The notes: generated from the sequence alone by a model not told the origin. A DNA stretch of 64,000 nt from Pseudoalteromonas sp. NC201 (GCF_002850255.1 NZ_CP022523.1:692486-756485), one strand, 5' to 3'; numbered from the stretch's first letter, positions 51,495 to 60,295 are shown. Numbers and translations are program-made.

Positions 51495-52191
51495 TGTTTT
51501 ACTCGCGCTGCTGGTGAGTTTCTTTGGGATTGTAGCGTTTAGTGCAAAAGCGGATGGTATGGTGGTGGACAAAGTTTATCATCCATACGTTTTACCGCTT
51601 GAACGTGAGTTGGAGTGGCGACTACTATCTCGCCAAACCGAGCAAGGGAATGTGTTGGCACAGCGTTTAGGACTTGGTTGGAGCCTCACCGAGACAATGA
51701 CCATCGAAGGTTACGCAATAGGTGAGCGTGACGATGAGGGCAATTTTGACTTGGCAGCTTACGAGCTAGAGTCGCGGTGGCAATTTGTAGAGCAAGGGCG
51801 CTACTGGGCGGATATAGGCATGTTGTTCGAGCTTGAAAAACGCCATAAAGTCGATGCCTATGAAGCAACCGCAGGGTTTTTATTTGAGAAGGAATTTGGC
51901 CGCACGAGCCTTACCATGAATGCATTTTTGGTGAGGGAGTGGGGTAAGGACATTGAGGATGAGTGGGAATCTGAGTTTAGAGCGCAACTGCGCTACCGCT
52001 TGTATAGTGCTTTTCAGCCTGCAATTGAAGTCTATGTCGGAGAAGACTTTTTTGGTGTTGGTCCGGGGTTTATCGGATTGCATCGATTCGAAGGTCAAAA
52101 ACAGCTGAAATGGGAAGCGGGTTTTATTTCGGAGATCAGCCAATCCGGCAAAGATCATAGCTTTAGACTCGCATTGGAATTTGAGTTTTAA
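51484..52191 (+). CDS. Predicted outer-membrane beta-barrel protein
   Basis: A 235-residue protein with a signal peptide (to about residue 24, SAKA) and alternating amphipathic beta strands (LEWRLLSRQ, LGLGWSLTETMTIEGYAIGE, YWADIGMLFELEK, KWEAGFISEIS). It ends in the barrel signature LALEFEF with terminal Phe. No family was recognised. It overlaps the FTR1-like gene by 11 bp and closes the ten-gene operon. It could be a channel or a surface component for the product or metal handled by this operon. Confidence 0.75.
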   Translation: MRNNVLLALLVSFFGIVAFSAKADGMVVDKVYHPYVLPLERELEWRLLSRQTEQGNVLAQRLGLGWSLTETMTIEGYAIGERDDEGNFDLAAYELESRWQFVEQGRYWADIGMLFELEKRHKVDAYEATAGFLFEKEFGRTSLTMNAFLVREWGKDIEDEWESEFRAQLRYRLYSAFQPAIEVYVGEDFFGVGPGFIGLHRFEGQKQLKWEAGFISEISQSGKDHSFRLALEFEF

Positions 52192-52305
52192 GCGCCGCTT
52201 TTACTTTGTTTAAATAAAGGGGGGAGATGCAGCAAAAATGTCATTAGCTTATGGTGCATCTAGCTGCTAACTTTAGAGTCGAACTATAGATATCAAGGAA
52301 ACGAT

Positions 52306-53136
52306 ATGTATCGCACGCTAACTTTATTGGGGTTGTTGTTCGTTAATAGTGCTTATGCACAGATTGCACTTGAACGCGATATTCAAGAGCACATCGTGGT
52401 TGCGAACAAAGTATCTTTGCAGGTTTATCATGTTGCGGGCAATGAACCTGCCGTTGTTTTTGAAAGTGGCTCTGCAGCGCCTGCCATTTATTGGACACCA
52501 GTAATGATGGGTCTCGCGCAGCAAGTACCCAATGCATTGGTGGCCTATAACCGTGAAGGTTATGGCAAAAGCGAGCTTAGCCGCAGAGCTTATAGTATTG
52601 ATACGGATAATCGTAATCTTCGTGAAGTGTTGAGAACGCTTGATATTCGGCCGCCATTTATTTATGTCGGTCATTCATACGCATACTATGTAATGCAAAA
52701 CTACATCACCTATTATCCAGATCAAGTTGCAGGCTTGTTATATGTTGACCCTGTGACCGTTTACTTCATCGATAAAACCCATGCCTTAGCGCAGGATAAG
52801 CTACTAAAACCCTTGAGTACTCTGCCAGAAAATACCTTCGGTGAAGCTCTGCGCCGGGAAACTCAAGCGCTAAGTGAAACCGTTGCGAGTGTTCGGGCGC
52901 ATCAAGCACCTGATCATATACCGTGTCGTGTTATCGTTGCCCAAAGACCATTTGATCCAACTCAGCGCGATGTTAAAGCATGGCGAGAAGGACAAGAAGC
53001 GTTGGCATCACATTGTGATTCTGAGCTAATTATAGCCAAGGGGAGTGACCACACGGTACCTATGAATGCCCCGCAAGTGGTTGTCGAGCAAGTGGTGCAA
53101 TTAATTCGGGAATTAGAGTCAAAAAAGCCTCTCTAG
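52306..53136 (+). CDS. Exported alpha/beta hydrolase
   Basis: A 276-residue protein with a short signal peptide (MYRTLTLLGLLFVNSAYAQ). Fold markers are VVFESGSAAPAIYW, LVAYNREGYGKSELS, nucleophile Ser in YVGHSYAYYVM (GHSYA rather than GHSxG), AGLLYVDPV, and catalytic His in AKGSDHTVPMNAP. It is an esterase or lipase-like periplasmic enzyme with unknown substrate. It sits 114 bp after the ten-gene operon with its own ribosome site (AAGGAAACG), so it may be independent. Confidence 0.85.
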   Translation: MYRTLTLLGLLFVNSAYAQIALERDIQEHIVVANKVSLQVYHVAGNEPAVVFESGSAAPAIYWTPVMMGLAQQVPNALVAYNREGYGKSELSRRAYSIDTDNRNLREVLRTLDIRPPFIYVGHSYAYYVMQNYITYYPDQVAGLLYVDPVTVYFIDKTHALAQDKLLKPLSTLPENTFGEALRRETQALSETVASVRAHQAPDHIPCRVIVAQRPFDPTQRDVKAWREGQEALASHCDSELIIAKGSDHTVPMNAPQVVVEQVVQLIRELESKKPL

Positions 53137-53487
53137 CTTTATGAATATTTTATTGCAATCTCTATTATTTACACAGGGTTAGGGGAATAATGTGTTTAAA
53201 AAATAGGGTGTTGAAAAAGCCGTGAAAAAAATATTGATATTTGTCATTAGCAAGTCATATTGATGATTAAAAATACATTGACTTAGGGCGGAATCCCTAT
53301 ATGATGTTCATAGACAGAATTTGAGTCAGTGTTTTAAAATCTCCATTACGTTGTTGTATAAGTGTTTGCTTGTAGTAGTACCGTCCTGAAGTTTTATCCA
53401 CTCTACAAATTTAGGTCTATGCGCCCACATGGGCATAGCTCATCAATGCGCAGCATTGGTTTTTGTTTTTATATCAGGATTAGTATT
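53137..53487 (+). promoter_or_regulatory. Leader/promoter region of cold-shock gene 2
   Basis: A gene-free 351-bp stretch. Near its end a hairpin CTATGCGCCC / GGGCATAG (one unpaired G) lies at 53417-53438, about 50 bp before the start codon. Cold-shock mRNAs commonly carry long structured leaders that act as thermosensors, so this hairpin is a candidate element. Confidence 0.5.
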
Positions 53488-53697
53488 ATGTCTAACACTC
53501 TTACAGGTACCGTTAAGTGGTTTAACGAGTCTAAAGGTTTTGGTTTCATCGCTCAAGAAAATGGCCCTGACGTGTTCGCACACTTCAGCGCAATCAAAGG
53601 TGACGGTTTCCGTACACTTGCTGAAGGCGAGAGAGTTGAATTCACAGTAACTGATGGCCAAAAAGGTCCTCAAGCTGAGAACATCGTTAAGCTTTAA
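53488..53697 (+). CDS. CspA family cold-shock protein (copy 2)
   Basis: A 69-residue OB-fold protein: [29 protein letters not shown] and [17 protein letters not shown] give RNP1 (KGFGFI) and RNP2 (VFAHF). I chose the ATG at 53488; the longer upstream frame lies in the untranslated leader. A terminator follows at 53715. Its function is as an RNA/ssDNA-binding chaperone. It is a paralogue of the gene at 27043. Confidence 0.95.
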   Translation: MSNTLTGTVKWFNESKGFGFIAQENGPDVFAHFSAIKGDGFRTLAEGERVEFTVTDGQKGPQAENIVKL

Positions 53698-53714
53698 TCG
53701 CTTAATAGATGAAG

Positions 53715-53741
53715 AAAAAGCAAGCTAAGGCTTGCTTTTTT
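53715..53741 (+). terminator. Terminator of cold-shock gene 2
   Basis: AAAAAGCAAG / CTTGCTTTTT (10-bp stem, 6-base loop) running into a T6 tract, 18 bp after the stop codon. Confidence 0.9.
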
Positions 53742-53944
53742 GTGTCTGTAATTTAATGGATATCAACTTATACTCATCCGCTTAATGAAGTGATCTATTT
53801 TGAGACGGGAAAATCTTGTCGATAATACCGCTACCATATTCTGCTACTGCCAAGGTATCCACGGTCATGTAGGCGATGCAAAAGTTTTGCTACTTATGCT
53901 CTAAATGAGAAATTTCTAATTCAGTTAGCATCAGATTTGCTCCC

Positions 53945-54388
53945 TCAAATTGGTATGTTATTTCTGTGTGTCTTGGCGAGATTTTCAAGCGTAGTGATCG
54001 CCGAAGCATAAATCTCTCGTGAGGTTTTATTGAGCCCGCCGCTAGCTGCTGAAATTTCAAATGTACGCTTCATATCTCCAAGTAAATCAGTCTTTTCATG
54101 TGGGTTTTCAGTCATTGATATCGGCGCGCCGATAGCCATCATCTGACCTGAACCAATAAACCCACCTTCGAATAGTTCTCGGGACATAGTTCGTGCTTCT
54201 GCCGCTGAAATATTGTGAACGTTGTATTTAGAGGCAATAGTTTGCCAATTATGTTTGGCATTGTTTGCGGTTTGGCTAATGGAGACTTGAGTGTCTTTCT
54301 GTACTGCTTCAGCCTCTTTTGGTTGATTCTGGCTCTGGCTGCTATAAATTGTTGGTGAGCCAAACCCTTGAGTTTGACTAACAAGCAT
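53945..54388 (-). CDS. Hypothetical protein, Gln/Ser-rich N-terminus
   Basis: A 147-residue protein. The first 45 residues are polar (SQTQGFGSP...SSQSQNQPKEAEAVQKD) and the rest is helical (NWQTIASKYNVHNISAAEARTMSRELFEGGFI...). No signal peptide. The start region resembles small gammaproteobacterial proteins of unknown function with flagellar/secretion-like N-termini, but I cannot name the family. AAAGGAT lies 7 bp before the ATG. It is divergent from the PhnA/YjdM gene. Confidence 0.65.
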   Translation of the reverse strand: MLVSQTQGFGSPTIYSSQSQNQPKEAEAVQKDTQVSISQTANNAKHNWQTIASKYNVHNISAAEARTMSRELFEGGFIGSGQMMAIGAPISMTENPHEKTDLLGDMKRTFEISAASGGLNKTSREIYASAITTLENLAKTHRNNIPI

Positions 54389-54566
54389 AGGTAATCCTTT
54401 ATATGATGAAATATAGATTAATAACTAAGCAATTGTCGTGCCGCAACATTTTGGGTAGCTATTCTTAATTCAATAGCGATTTAAAGAAGAATATAGAGGA
54501 GGCTCTACTCACTTTTACAGTATCATATGCCGATGATACACAGCCTTAAAAGTGATACGGTTAATT

Positions 54567-54908
54567 ATGTCTTTACCACCTTGCCCCAAGTGCAATTCTG
54601 AATATGTTTATCAAGATCAAAGTCAGCTAATATGCCCTGAATGTGCTTACGAATGGGATCCAAACGCGACTGCTACCGAGGACGACATTCAAGTAAAAGA
54701 TGCCAATGGCACACTATTAGTGGATGGCGATAAAGTCACTGTGATTAAAGATCTTAAGATTAAAGGCAGCTCACAAGTCATTAAGATTGGCACCAAGGCT
54801 TTGGTAAGGCGTGTGCTGGATAAAAAAGACCACGAACTTGACTGCAAGGTTGATGGCGTAGGTGAAATGATGGTTACGGCGAAATTTGTGAAAAAAGCAA
54901 ATACTTAA
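54567..54908 (+). CDS. yjdM: PhnA/YjdM family zinc-ribbon protein
   Basis: A 113-residue protein with an N-terminal zinc ribbon ([18 protein letters not shown]...ICPECAYEW, four Cys) and the PhnA beta domain ([36 protein letters not shown]). This matches E. coli YjdM almost residue for residue. The historic link to phosphonate metabolism is not established. The start at 54567 gives the conserved N-terminus; a GTG 15 bp upstream is in frame but not conserved. Confidence 0.92.
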   Translation: MSLPPCPKCNSEYVYQDQSQLICPECAYEWDPNATATEDDIQVKDANGTLLVDGDKVTVIKDLKIKGSSQVIKIGTKALVRRVLDKKDHELDCKVDGVGEMMVTAKFVKKANT

Positions 54909-54937
54909 GTGGATAAGTGATTGAAGGTTATGAAGTT

Positions 54938-55896
54938 TTAAAGTTGCTCCAGTGGGCTGAGGGTGGTGCCAAATCTTGTGCCAATAACATGAGTATATCT
55001 TTCAGTTGTACGAATATCAGTGTGGCCCAAAAGCTCCTGAACAGTTCTGATATCGGTTCCGTTGATTAATAGTTGTGTTGCAAACGTGTGTCGGAAAGTA
55101 TGAGCTTTAACTTGTTTTGGGATATTGCATTGCTTAACGGCGCTCCTTAGCTGTTTTCTAAAAGCGGTTTCGTGTATGTGATGCCGGCAAATATAGCCAT
55201 CATGGGGGTGCTGACAGCGAGTAGTGGAAGGAAAAAGGTACTGCCATGAAAGATCTTTAGCTGCATTTTTATATTTTTTGATAAGAGATACAGGCAAAGA
55301 TGTAAAACCAAAGCCCGCTTTTATATCTTGCTGATGTACCATGGTTGCATATTCGATTTGCGCCGTTAATTGCGAATGCAATGACTTGGGCAGCAGCGTA
55401 TATCGGTCTTTTTTGCCCTTTCCTCTAAATACAAATAGAGTGCTATTAGTAAAGTTGATATCTTTTATTCTCAGGTGTAAGGCTTCGTTTATTCTGAGCC
55501 CACAACCATAAAGAAGAGATGCGACTAATTGATACTTGCCATGTAGCTTAGAGATAATCATCATTGCCTCTTCATGAGTTAGTACACATGGGATTGCTTG
55601 CTCTTTTTTAGTTAGCGTGTATTTTAACCCTTGAATTTCCCGCTGTATCACATAGCGATATAAAAAATAAGGGCACACAACGCTTGGTTTTGCGTTGCGC
55701 TACTAACTTGCTTGTTGACCGCAAGGTGGTTTAAAAAACGCTCAACTTCTTGATTGCCCATTTGCTCAGGGTGCTTTTTATCATTAAACAAAATGTAGGA
55801 CTTAATCCAAAATAGGTAGGACTTCTCTGTTCTGATGCTATAGCGTTTTGTTCTAAGCTCTAGCCTAACAGACTCTAAAAATGGTGATCTAGGCAT
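54938..55896 (-). pseudogene. intI: Integron integrase IntI, disrupted by a one-base frameshift
   Basis: A tyrosine recombinase with the integron-specific insert region (HPHDGYICRHHIHETAFRKQLR). Catalytic residues are intact: Arg in LLYGCGLRINEAL, HTFRHTFATQ, LLGHTDIRTTERYTHV. The N-terminal frame (55896-55651) ends ...QALCALIF-YIAM-stop; the C-terminal frame resumes ...FLYRYVIQREI. The break lies in a run of six A on the plus strand near 55662-55667; one more base, or a -1 slip, restores LIFLYRY. It is either a true inactivating deletion, recoding, or a sequencing error. It is divergent from the cassette array, as expected. Confidence 0.9.
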
Positions 55897-55913
55897 TTTG
55901 AATCCTTTGTTCA

Positions 55914-55929
55914 CTGTTTATTTATACAG
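55914..55929. promoter_or_regulatory. LexA (SOS) box at the intI promoter
   Basis: CTGTTTATTTATACAG matches the gammaproteobacterial LexA consensus CTGT-N8-ACAG exactly and lies 18 bp upstream of the intI start codon. SOS control of integron integrases by LexA is established in Vibrio and class 1 integrons. Confidence 0.8.
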
Positions 55930-56286
55930 TTATAAGTGACAGGTAACAAAATTGCAAGGTAAGCTGCCTAATGTTTTAAGAAAAGATCAATAACGAGAAA
56001 TAAAAAGGCTCGGATATCTCGTAAGTGCCATTTAAAACTGAGTATTTTTAATATGTTAGCTATTTGCAACTTGTTCTTAGCGAGCCAATTTGTGGCTCGG
56101 ATAAGTCCCAACTCGTTTTTTCAGGTAATTTGCATGTTGAAATGACAAAGTTTGGCTGGTAACTTACTAAAAATATTAAATAAAGTTAGCTTGAATGTTG
56201 TATTCATTTCTCTTGTGGATAAGTGAGATATTCAGGAATTCATGCTAATAAGCTGTTATATTTTACGGAGAGTCTGAGTCAATAAA
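55930..56286. other. Probable attI/Pc region of the integron
   Basis: No gene was found. This segment between intI and the first cassette should contain attI and a cassette promoter. A candidate simple recombination core is GTTATAT at 56255-56261, 25 bp before the first cassette gene, but the flanking integrase-binding boxes were not resolved by eye. Confidence 0.45.
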
Positions 56287-56715
56287 ATGTTTGGAGCAGT
56301 AATTAAATACCTATATAGCCAAACTAGACAAGAGTTACATTCCGCTTTAACTGTTCTTGTTTTTGCAGCAGCTTACGGAATTGGATTCTTATTCCTATGG
56401 CTAATATTCCCACTTTTTGGTTGGCAATTTAATGTTAACTTTGAACTAAGCGGTTATTTTATAGGTTGTATTGGTTCTGGAGAGTTGGCTCGTGGAATTG
56501 CTAAGTTAACATTGCCTATTAAACACTCAAAAGGTTCGCATGTAACGAATGCTATTGCAGGAGCTACTACAGTTGGCTTATTTTGGCTTTGTGTAACTTT
56601 GAAGTGGAATAATGAATTATGGACAGTACCAATTGCGTTCATTGTCGGTGGCTTTTTCTATATTTCTTTAGAGTTTGCGCAGCGGTTTGATAATTGGTGT
56701 AATAGTAAAATATAA
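56287..56715 (+). CDS. Integron cassette gene 1: small membrane protein
   Basis: A 142-residue protein with four predicted membrane helices (LTVLVFAAAYGIGFLFLWLIFPLFGW, a GYFIGCIGSGELARGIAKL helix, ATTVGLFWLCVTL and PIAFIVGGFFYISLEF). No family was recognised. Its TAA stop is the first triplet of the following attC-like site, which is typical of a gene cassette. Most cassette genes are of unknown function and are transferred between strains. Confidence 0.7.
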   Translation: MFGAVIKYLYSQTRQELHSALTVLVFAAAYGIGFLFLWLIFPLFGWQFNVNFELSGYFIGCIGSGELARGIAKLTLPIKHSKGSHVTNAIAGATTVGLFWLCVTLKWNNELWTVPIAFIVGGFFYISLEFAQRFDNWCNSKI

Positions 56716-56810
56716 CAAACCAATAATGGTAAGGACGCAAAAAGCATGGCTGCGCTCGTACCTCGCTAATTATAGCCATGCATTTTGCGCCCCATATCGG
56801 GGCGTTAGTG
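56713..56810 (+). other. attC-like site 1
   Basis: The site starts TAACAAAC and ends GCGTTAG. Its arms, GGACGCAAAAAGCATGGCT and AGCCATGCATTTTGCGCC, are imperfectly complementary around a short centre, giving the extended hairpin expected of attC. Confidence 0.85.
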
Positions 56811-56817
56811 GTATTTC

Positions 56818-57399
56818 ATGGCTCAGGTTGATTTCTTTGCATCCGATGATGATTTCAGCAATTTTGTAGATTGGTTGCTAACCGAAACTGATTTTAAAAT
56901 TTTTGAAGCTTATTCACGCATAGATCACGATATTAGACAAATAGTGGCTACTAAAGACTTAGTGGATTTAGCTAATGAAAGAAAAAACTCATCTTTCCTA
57001 TTACGCTTTTGGTCACCGAGTGTGACTAACGAGCCTGTGTTTAAGAGTATTAAACTAAACCCAAATATCGGTAAATTCCGAACAAGTTTGGAAGGCGCTG
57101 GAGTTATACAGTTAGAGCATGGTCGGGTTGAAAACAATCGTATTTTCAATTCTACTTTAAGCCACTGGAATGAAGCAGGTGCAAAGGCGAAATGCATGTA
57201 CCCAACCGATGAAGTTGATTGGAAAAAATTAAGATCTATATCTGGTCAGTTAAATCGTCATATTAAAAATAAGTTGGCTCATGCAAAGGTGGGGAGCGCT
57301 CCTGTCTTAAAAGGGGCTATAAAACAAATTGATAGTGGTTTATCACTTTGGTACTGCGGTAAAGAAATAACAAAAGCAGATTTAGCTCTTGGGGCATAA
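56818..57399 (+). CDS. Integron cassette gene 2: hypothetical protein
   Basis: A 193-residue soluble protein beginning MAQVDFFASDDDFSNFVDWLL. It contains LRFWSPSVTNEPVFKSIKLNP and a basic C-terminal region (SGQLNRHIKNKLAHAK). No family was recognised and no catalytic motif seen. The gene starts 10 bp after the attC1 core and ends 7 bp before the next site, giving classic cassette packing. Confidence 0.75.
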   Translation: MAQVDFFASDDDFSNFVDWLLTETDFKIFEAYSRIDHDIRQIVATKDLVDLANERKNSSFLLRFWSPSVTNEPVFKSIKLNPNIGKFRTSLEGAGVIQLEHGRVENNRIFNSTLSHWNEAGAKAKCMYPTDEVDWKKLRSISGQLNRHIKNKLAHAKVGSAPVLKGAIKQIDSGLSLWYCGKEITKADLALGA

Positions 57400-57405
57400 T
57401 ACCAC

Positions 57406-57507
57406 TAACAAACGCTTTAACCATAAAGGACGCAAAACAGCAGGCTTGCGCTCCTTCGTCGCTAATTTTAGCCTGCTATTTTGCGCCGGTTAAGCGAGGC
57501 GTTAGTT
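57406..57507 (+). other. attC-like site 2
   Basis: Start TAACAAACGCTTTAACC, end GGTTAAGCGAGGCGTTAG. The outer arms and the inner GGACGCAAAACAGCAGGCT / AGCCTGCTATTTTGCGCC pair well. Confidence 0.85.
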
Positions 57508-57520
57508 GCTCAAGGAAGCT

Positions 57521-57997
57521 ATGACTCAATTTGAAACTATCCTGTTAGGTGTAGCAGCAGGCATTTTAACAACCATGACAATTTTTATTGCAAAAGGTAT
57601 CTGGTTAAAGATTATTCTTCCTAGTTATCAGAGTGCTCGTTATCAAGGGGCGGATATTTCTGGTTCTTGGGAAAAAGATTATGAAAATAAGCAAAAGGGA
57701 ACGTTATCTAGTTTTTCATTTGTTATAAAACAAAATGCACATGATGTTAGTGGCTCTTTATATTTTGTTCATAAGTCACCTGAGAAAAATTTTAGTGTAG
57801 ATTACGAGCTGATAGGAGAATATTGGGAAGGGTACTTAACATTGAGTTGTAGAAGTAAAGATCGGAGAGTGTTCTCTCAGGGAGCTATATTTTTAAAATT
57901 AACCAATAATGGTAAAGCTTTTAACGGTTATTTTAGTTTTAGAAATTCAAGTGATGACATTGTTTCAAGTAATAAACTTGAGTTAAAACGCAACTAA
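57521..57997 (+). CDS. Integron cassette gene 3: membrane-anchored beta-rich protein
   Basis: A 158-residue protein with one N-terminal membrane helix (TILLGVAAGILTTMTIFIAKGIWL). A beta-rich domain follows (ISGSWEKDYENKQKGTLSSFSFVIKQNAHDVSGSLYF, YWEGYLTLSCRSKD). No family was recognised. The ATG at 57521 with AAGGA 5 bp upstream is preferred over a TTG that overlaps the attC2 end. The stop is part of attC3. Confidence 0.7.
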   Translation: MTQFETILLGVAAGILTTMTIFIAKGIWLKIILPSYQSARYQGADISGSWEKDYENKQKGTLSSFSFVIKQNAHDVSGSLYFVHKSPEKNFSVDYELIGEYWEGYLTLSCRSKDRRVFSQGAIFLKLTNNGKAFNGYFSFRNSSDDIVSSNKLELKRN

Positions 57998-58088
57998 CAA
58001 ACAATTAAACAGGGATAAAAAACTTGCGGGATATTCGCTTCGCTCAATTTTAGCCCACAATTTTTTACCCGTTAATCGGGCGTTAAGT
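57995..58088 (+). other. attC-like site 3
   Basis: TAACAAACAATTAAACAGGG at the left pairs with CCCGTTAATCGGGCGTTAAG at the right. The inner arms (GATAAAAAACTTGCGGG / CCCACAATTTTTTACC) are also complementary. Confidence 0.8.
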
Positions 58089-58111
58089 TTCTACAGAGAG
58101 CTCGGAACCTC

Positions 58112-59092
58112 ATGGGTATTAGTTTAAAAACACAGAAAATGTTATGGGGGCGGGCTGCTAGTCGGTGTGCTTTTCCAGATTGTCGTAAAGAGCTCGTCTT
58201 TGACTCAACTCAGACAGATGATGAGTCTATAGTTGGGGAGGCTTGTCATATAGTTGCAAAAAGTGCTGATGGTCCAAGAGGTGAATCTCCTTTAACTTCC
58301 GAGCAAAGAGACAAATACAATAATTTATTATTGCTTTGCAATATTCATCACAAAGTTATCGATGATCAATATCTTCATTACACCATCGATCTTTTGCATG
58401 AAATAAAGCAGTCGCATGAGGTTTGGGTTAGTTCTCAGCTGCAAGGTTTTGATGCACATAAACAAAGGGATGATGAGATTTATGCTTCATATTTAGAGGA
58501 GTTTGAACAACAAATAGATATTGAAAACTGGAATGCTTGGACTAGCTGGTTATTTGGTGGCGGTCAACCACAGCTTTCCAAGGAAATGCGTTCTAAGCTG
58601 GAAGGCCTGAGAAGTTGGCTTTTTAGTAGAGTATGGCCGAATCGATACCAGAATTTAGAAATTGCATTCGAGAACTTTCGGAGAGTTCTGCAAGACCTTC
58701 TAAATACTTTTGATCAGCATTCAGTAGAGTGTGGGCCGCACGATCTGGTAACAGAGAAATTTTATAAAATTGATAGGTGGGATCCAGACGCATACGATCG
58801 TTTGGCTAAAGATTACGATTACCACTGTTATTTAGTTGAAGACTTGGCCTTGGAGCTAAATCGTGCGGCAAATTATATATTTGATTCAGTAAGGCAAAGT
58901 ATCCAGTATGGGTACAGACTAGATGTTGGCGTTCTATACGTAACATCTGGGCCTCATATGGATCTAACTTTCAAACACTACCGAGCTCAATATTTGCCTG
59001 AACAAAAGCAAAACATACCTTACCCAGGGTTGAAAGCTTTTGCTGAGACAGTGCGTTTTGAAAGAGACTTTTGGTTTGGTGATAAAACTTAA
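58112..59092 (+). CDS. Integron cassette gene 4: HNH endonuclease-like protein
   Basis: A 326-residue protein. The N-terminal 100 residues carry a Cys-x4-Cys zinc pair (RCAFPDCRKEL), GEACHIVA with the catalytic His, and NNLLLLCNIHHKVIDD as the Asn/His part of the HNH motif. The remaining 220 residues are helical and unrecognised (WNAWTSWLFGGGQPQLS; EDLALELNRAANYIFDSVRQS). Stand-alone HNH proteins with a long effector or sensor tail are frequent in anti-phage systems, and integron cassettes are enriched in such genes. A defence role is inference. Confidence 0.78.
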   Translation: MGISLKTQKMLWGRAASRCAFPDCRKELVFDSTQTDDESIVGEACHIVAKSADGPRGESPLTSEQRDKYNNLLLLCNIHHKVIDDQYLHYTIDLLHEIKQSHEVWVSSQLQGFDAHKQRDDEIYASYLEEFEQQIDIENWNAWTSWLFGGGQPQLSKEMRSKLEGLRSWLFSRVWPNRYQNLEIAFENFRRVLQDLLNTFDQHSVECGPHDLVTEKFYKIDRWDPDAYDRLAKDYDYHCYLVEDLALELNRAANYIFDSVRQSIQYGYRLDVGVLYVTSGPHMDLTFKHYRAQYLPEQKQNIPYPGLKAFAETVRFERDFWFGDKT

Positions 59093-59142
59093 CAAGTAAA
59101 GGCAGTGGACGCATAAATGCGCCGCTGCTTTAGGCGTTAGGT
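59090..59142 (+). other. attC-like site 4 (short)
   Basis: TAACAAGTAAAGGCAGTGGACGC is followed by GCGCCGCTGCTTTAGGCGTTAG. Only about 53 bp long, the shortest of the array, with a 7-8 bp perfect central stem. Its size is near the lower limit of known attC sites. Confidence 0.8.
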
Positions 59143-59147
59143 ATACA

Positions 59148-59648
59148 GTGAAGAAGTTCCTGCTCATTCGAAATGTTTTATTATCAGTTTTCTCTATTTT
59201 GGGAGGAGCTTACTTTTTAGTAAGTTATTTAATCGACCCATTGAATGGTTTTCCTGATAAAAATCAATTAACCGAAGTTACTGGCCATGTTGAGTGGATT
59301 GAACCACATAAATATGGGGTGAGGTTTAAATTTGAAAGCCAAAATGCTAAATACAATTATCCTTCAAAAACTAATGCAATGGGACTAGTTCAAAACTCAT
59401 TAGAAAACGCGAATGGTCTTGTTGTAGCAATTTTAACTAGATTGGATGAAACTAATACCAATCATATAACGGGTAAAAAATATCACACAGTTTATGCATT
59501 ATCAGTCGGAGGAAAAAATATCCGCACATATGAAGAAATGGCAGATGCATGGGCTAGTGACAATAAAGTTGGCTTATTTTTGGGGCCGTTCTTAATTTTT
59601 GCTGGTTTTTATATTGCTATTAAGGCGAAGCGTGGCGAGTATACCTAA
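59148..59648 (+). CDS. Integron cassette gene 5: membrane protein, DUF3592-like
   Basis: A 166-residue protein with two membrane helices (LSVFSILGGAYFLVSYLI near the N-terminus and VGLFLGPFLIFAGFYIAI at the C-terminus) around a beta domain (EVTGHVEWIEPHKYGVRFKF). The layout resembles DUF3592-type membrane proteins. It starts with GTG at 59148, 8 bp after the attC4 core. Confidence 0.65.
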   Translation: MKKFLLIRNVLLSVFSILGGAYFLVSYLIDPLNGFPDKNQLTEVTGHVEWIEPHKYGVRFKFESQNAKYNYPSKTNAMGLVQNSLENANGLVVAILTRLDETNTNHITGKKYHTVYALSVGGKNIRTYEEMADAWASDNKVGLFLGPFLIFAGFYIAIKAKRGEYT

Positions 59649-59755
59649 CAAGTTGCTGAAATTCGTTCGTAAACTCACTGGGACAATAACCAGTCGGCTT
59701 GGCGCTTCGCGCAAGTATAGCCAACTGGTAATTGCCCCTTAGCAAAGCGTTATGT
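59646..59755 (+). other. attC-like site 5
   Basis: TAACAAGTTGCTGAAATTC at the left and GCAAAGCGTTATG at the right. The inner arms GGGACAATAACCAGT / ACTGGTAATTGCCCC are well paired. The core is GTTATG rather than GTTAG. Confidence 0.75.
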
Positions 59756-59773
59756 ATTTTGAGGGATAATTGT

Positions 59774-60295
59774 ATGTTGCTGTTTTCAAAAGGAGATTGC
59801 CTTGATCTTAAAATCGCTGAACTGAGCGACTTATTAGCTTTACTCGATTCACGATTAGAACAGTTAATGGAACAAGCGGAATCAAGTATAAATGCTGACA
59901 GTTTGGGTATTTTTGACAGAGCAGAATACTTTATAGGTGTTGGTTTTGTTGCTATGCAGCAATACATAAGTGATACCATGTATAAAAGTGAAGTTAGCAA
60001 GCAAGACGCATTAAACCTTGGAACGGTAACATCACTAGGATCTACTCATATCTCAGTTATCAATTCTGCTGCAAATTGGTGGAAACATGAGTCAGAGTGG
60101 GACTGGTATAGTGAAAGCGGAATTAGCAATAAAACCTACCTTAGTATTTCCAATGTTGTAGACCCAGAAAACTACCCACTATCTAATGTGTTGGCTTTTC
60201 TTATAGGTGAACGAAAATTCTGCTTATTGTCTGCAATTCCATTACTTGAACAATGGCGCGATCAATTTTCTGCGCTATCTCAGGAACATACATAA
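59774..60295 (+). CDS. Integron cassette gene 6: hypothetical protein
   Basis: A 173-residue soluble protein (MLLFSKGDCLDLKIAELSDLLALLDSRLEQLMEQAESS...). It contains a WWKHESEWDWYSE segment and a C-terminal Cys-containing helix. No family recognised. The ATG at 59774 has GAGGG upstream; the longer upstream frame overlaps the attC core and is unlikely. The stop is shared with attC6. Confidence 0.7.
   Translation: MLLFSKGDCLDLKIAELSDLLALLDSRLEQLMEQAESSINADSLGIFDRAEYFIGVGFVAMQQYISDTMYKSEVSKQDALNLGTVTSLGSTHISVINSAANWWKHESEWDWYSESGISNKTYLSISNVVDPENYPLSNVLAFLIGERKFCLLSAIPLLEQWRDQFSALSQEHT

Noticed and set aside
55650..55680. Programmed -1 frameshift in intI as a firm call
   Set aside because: The site lacks a proper X-XXY-YYZ slippery heptamer in the zero frame and no downstream stimulator was identified, so it is reported as a frameshift of unknown cause.
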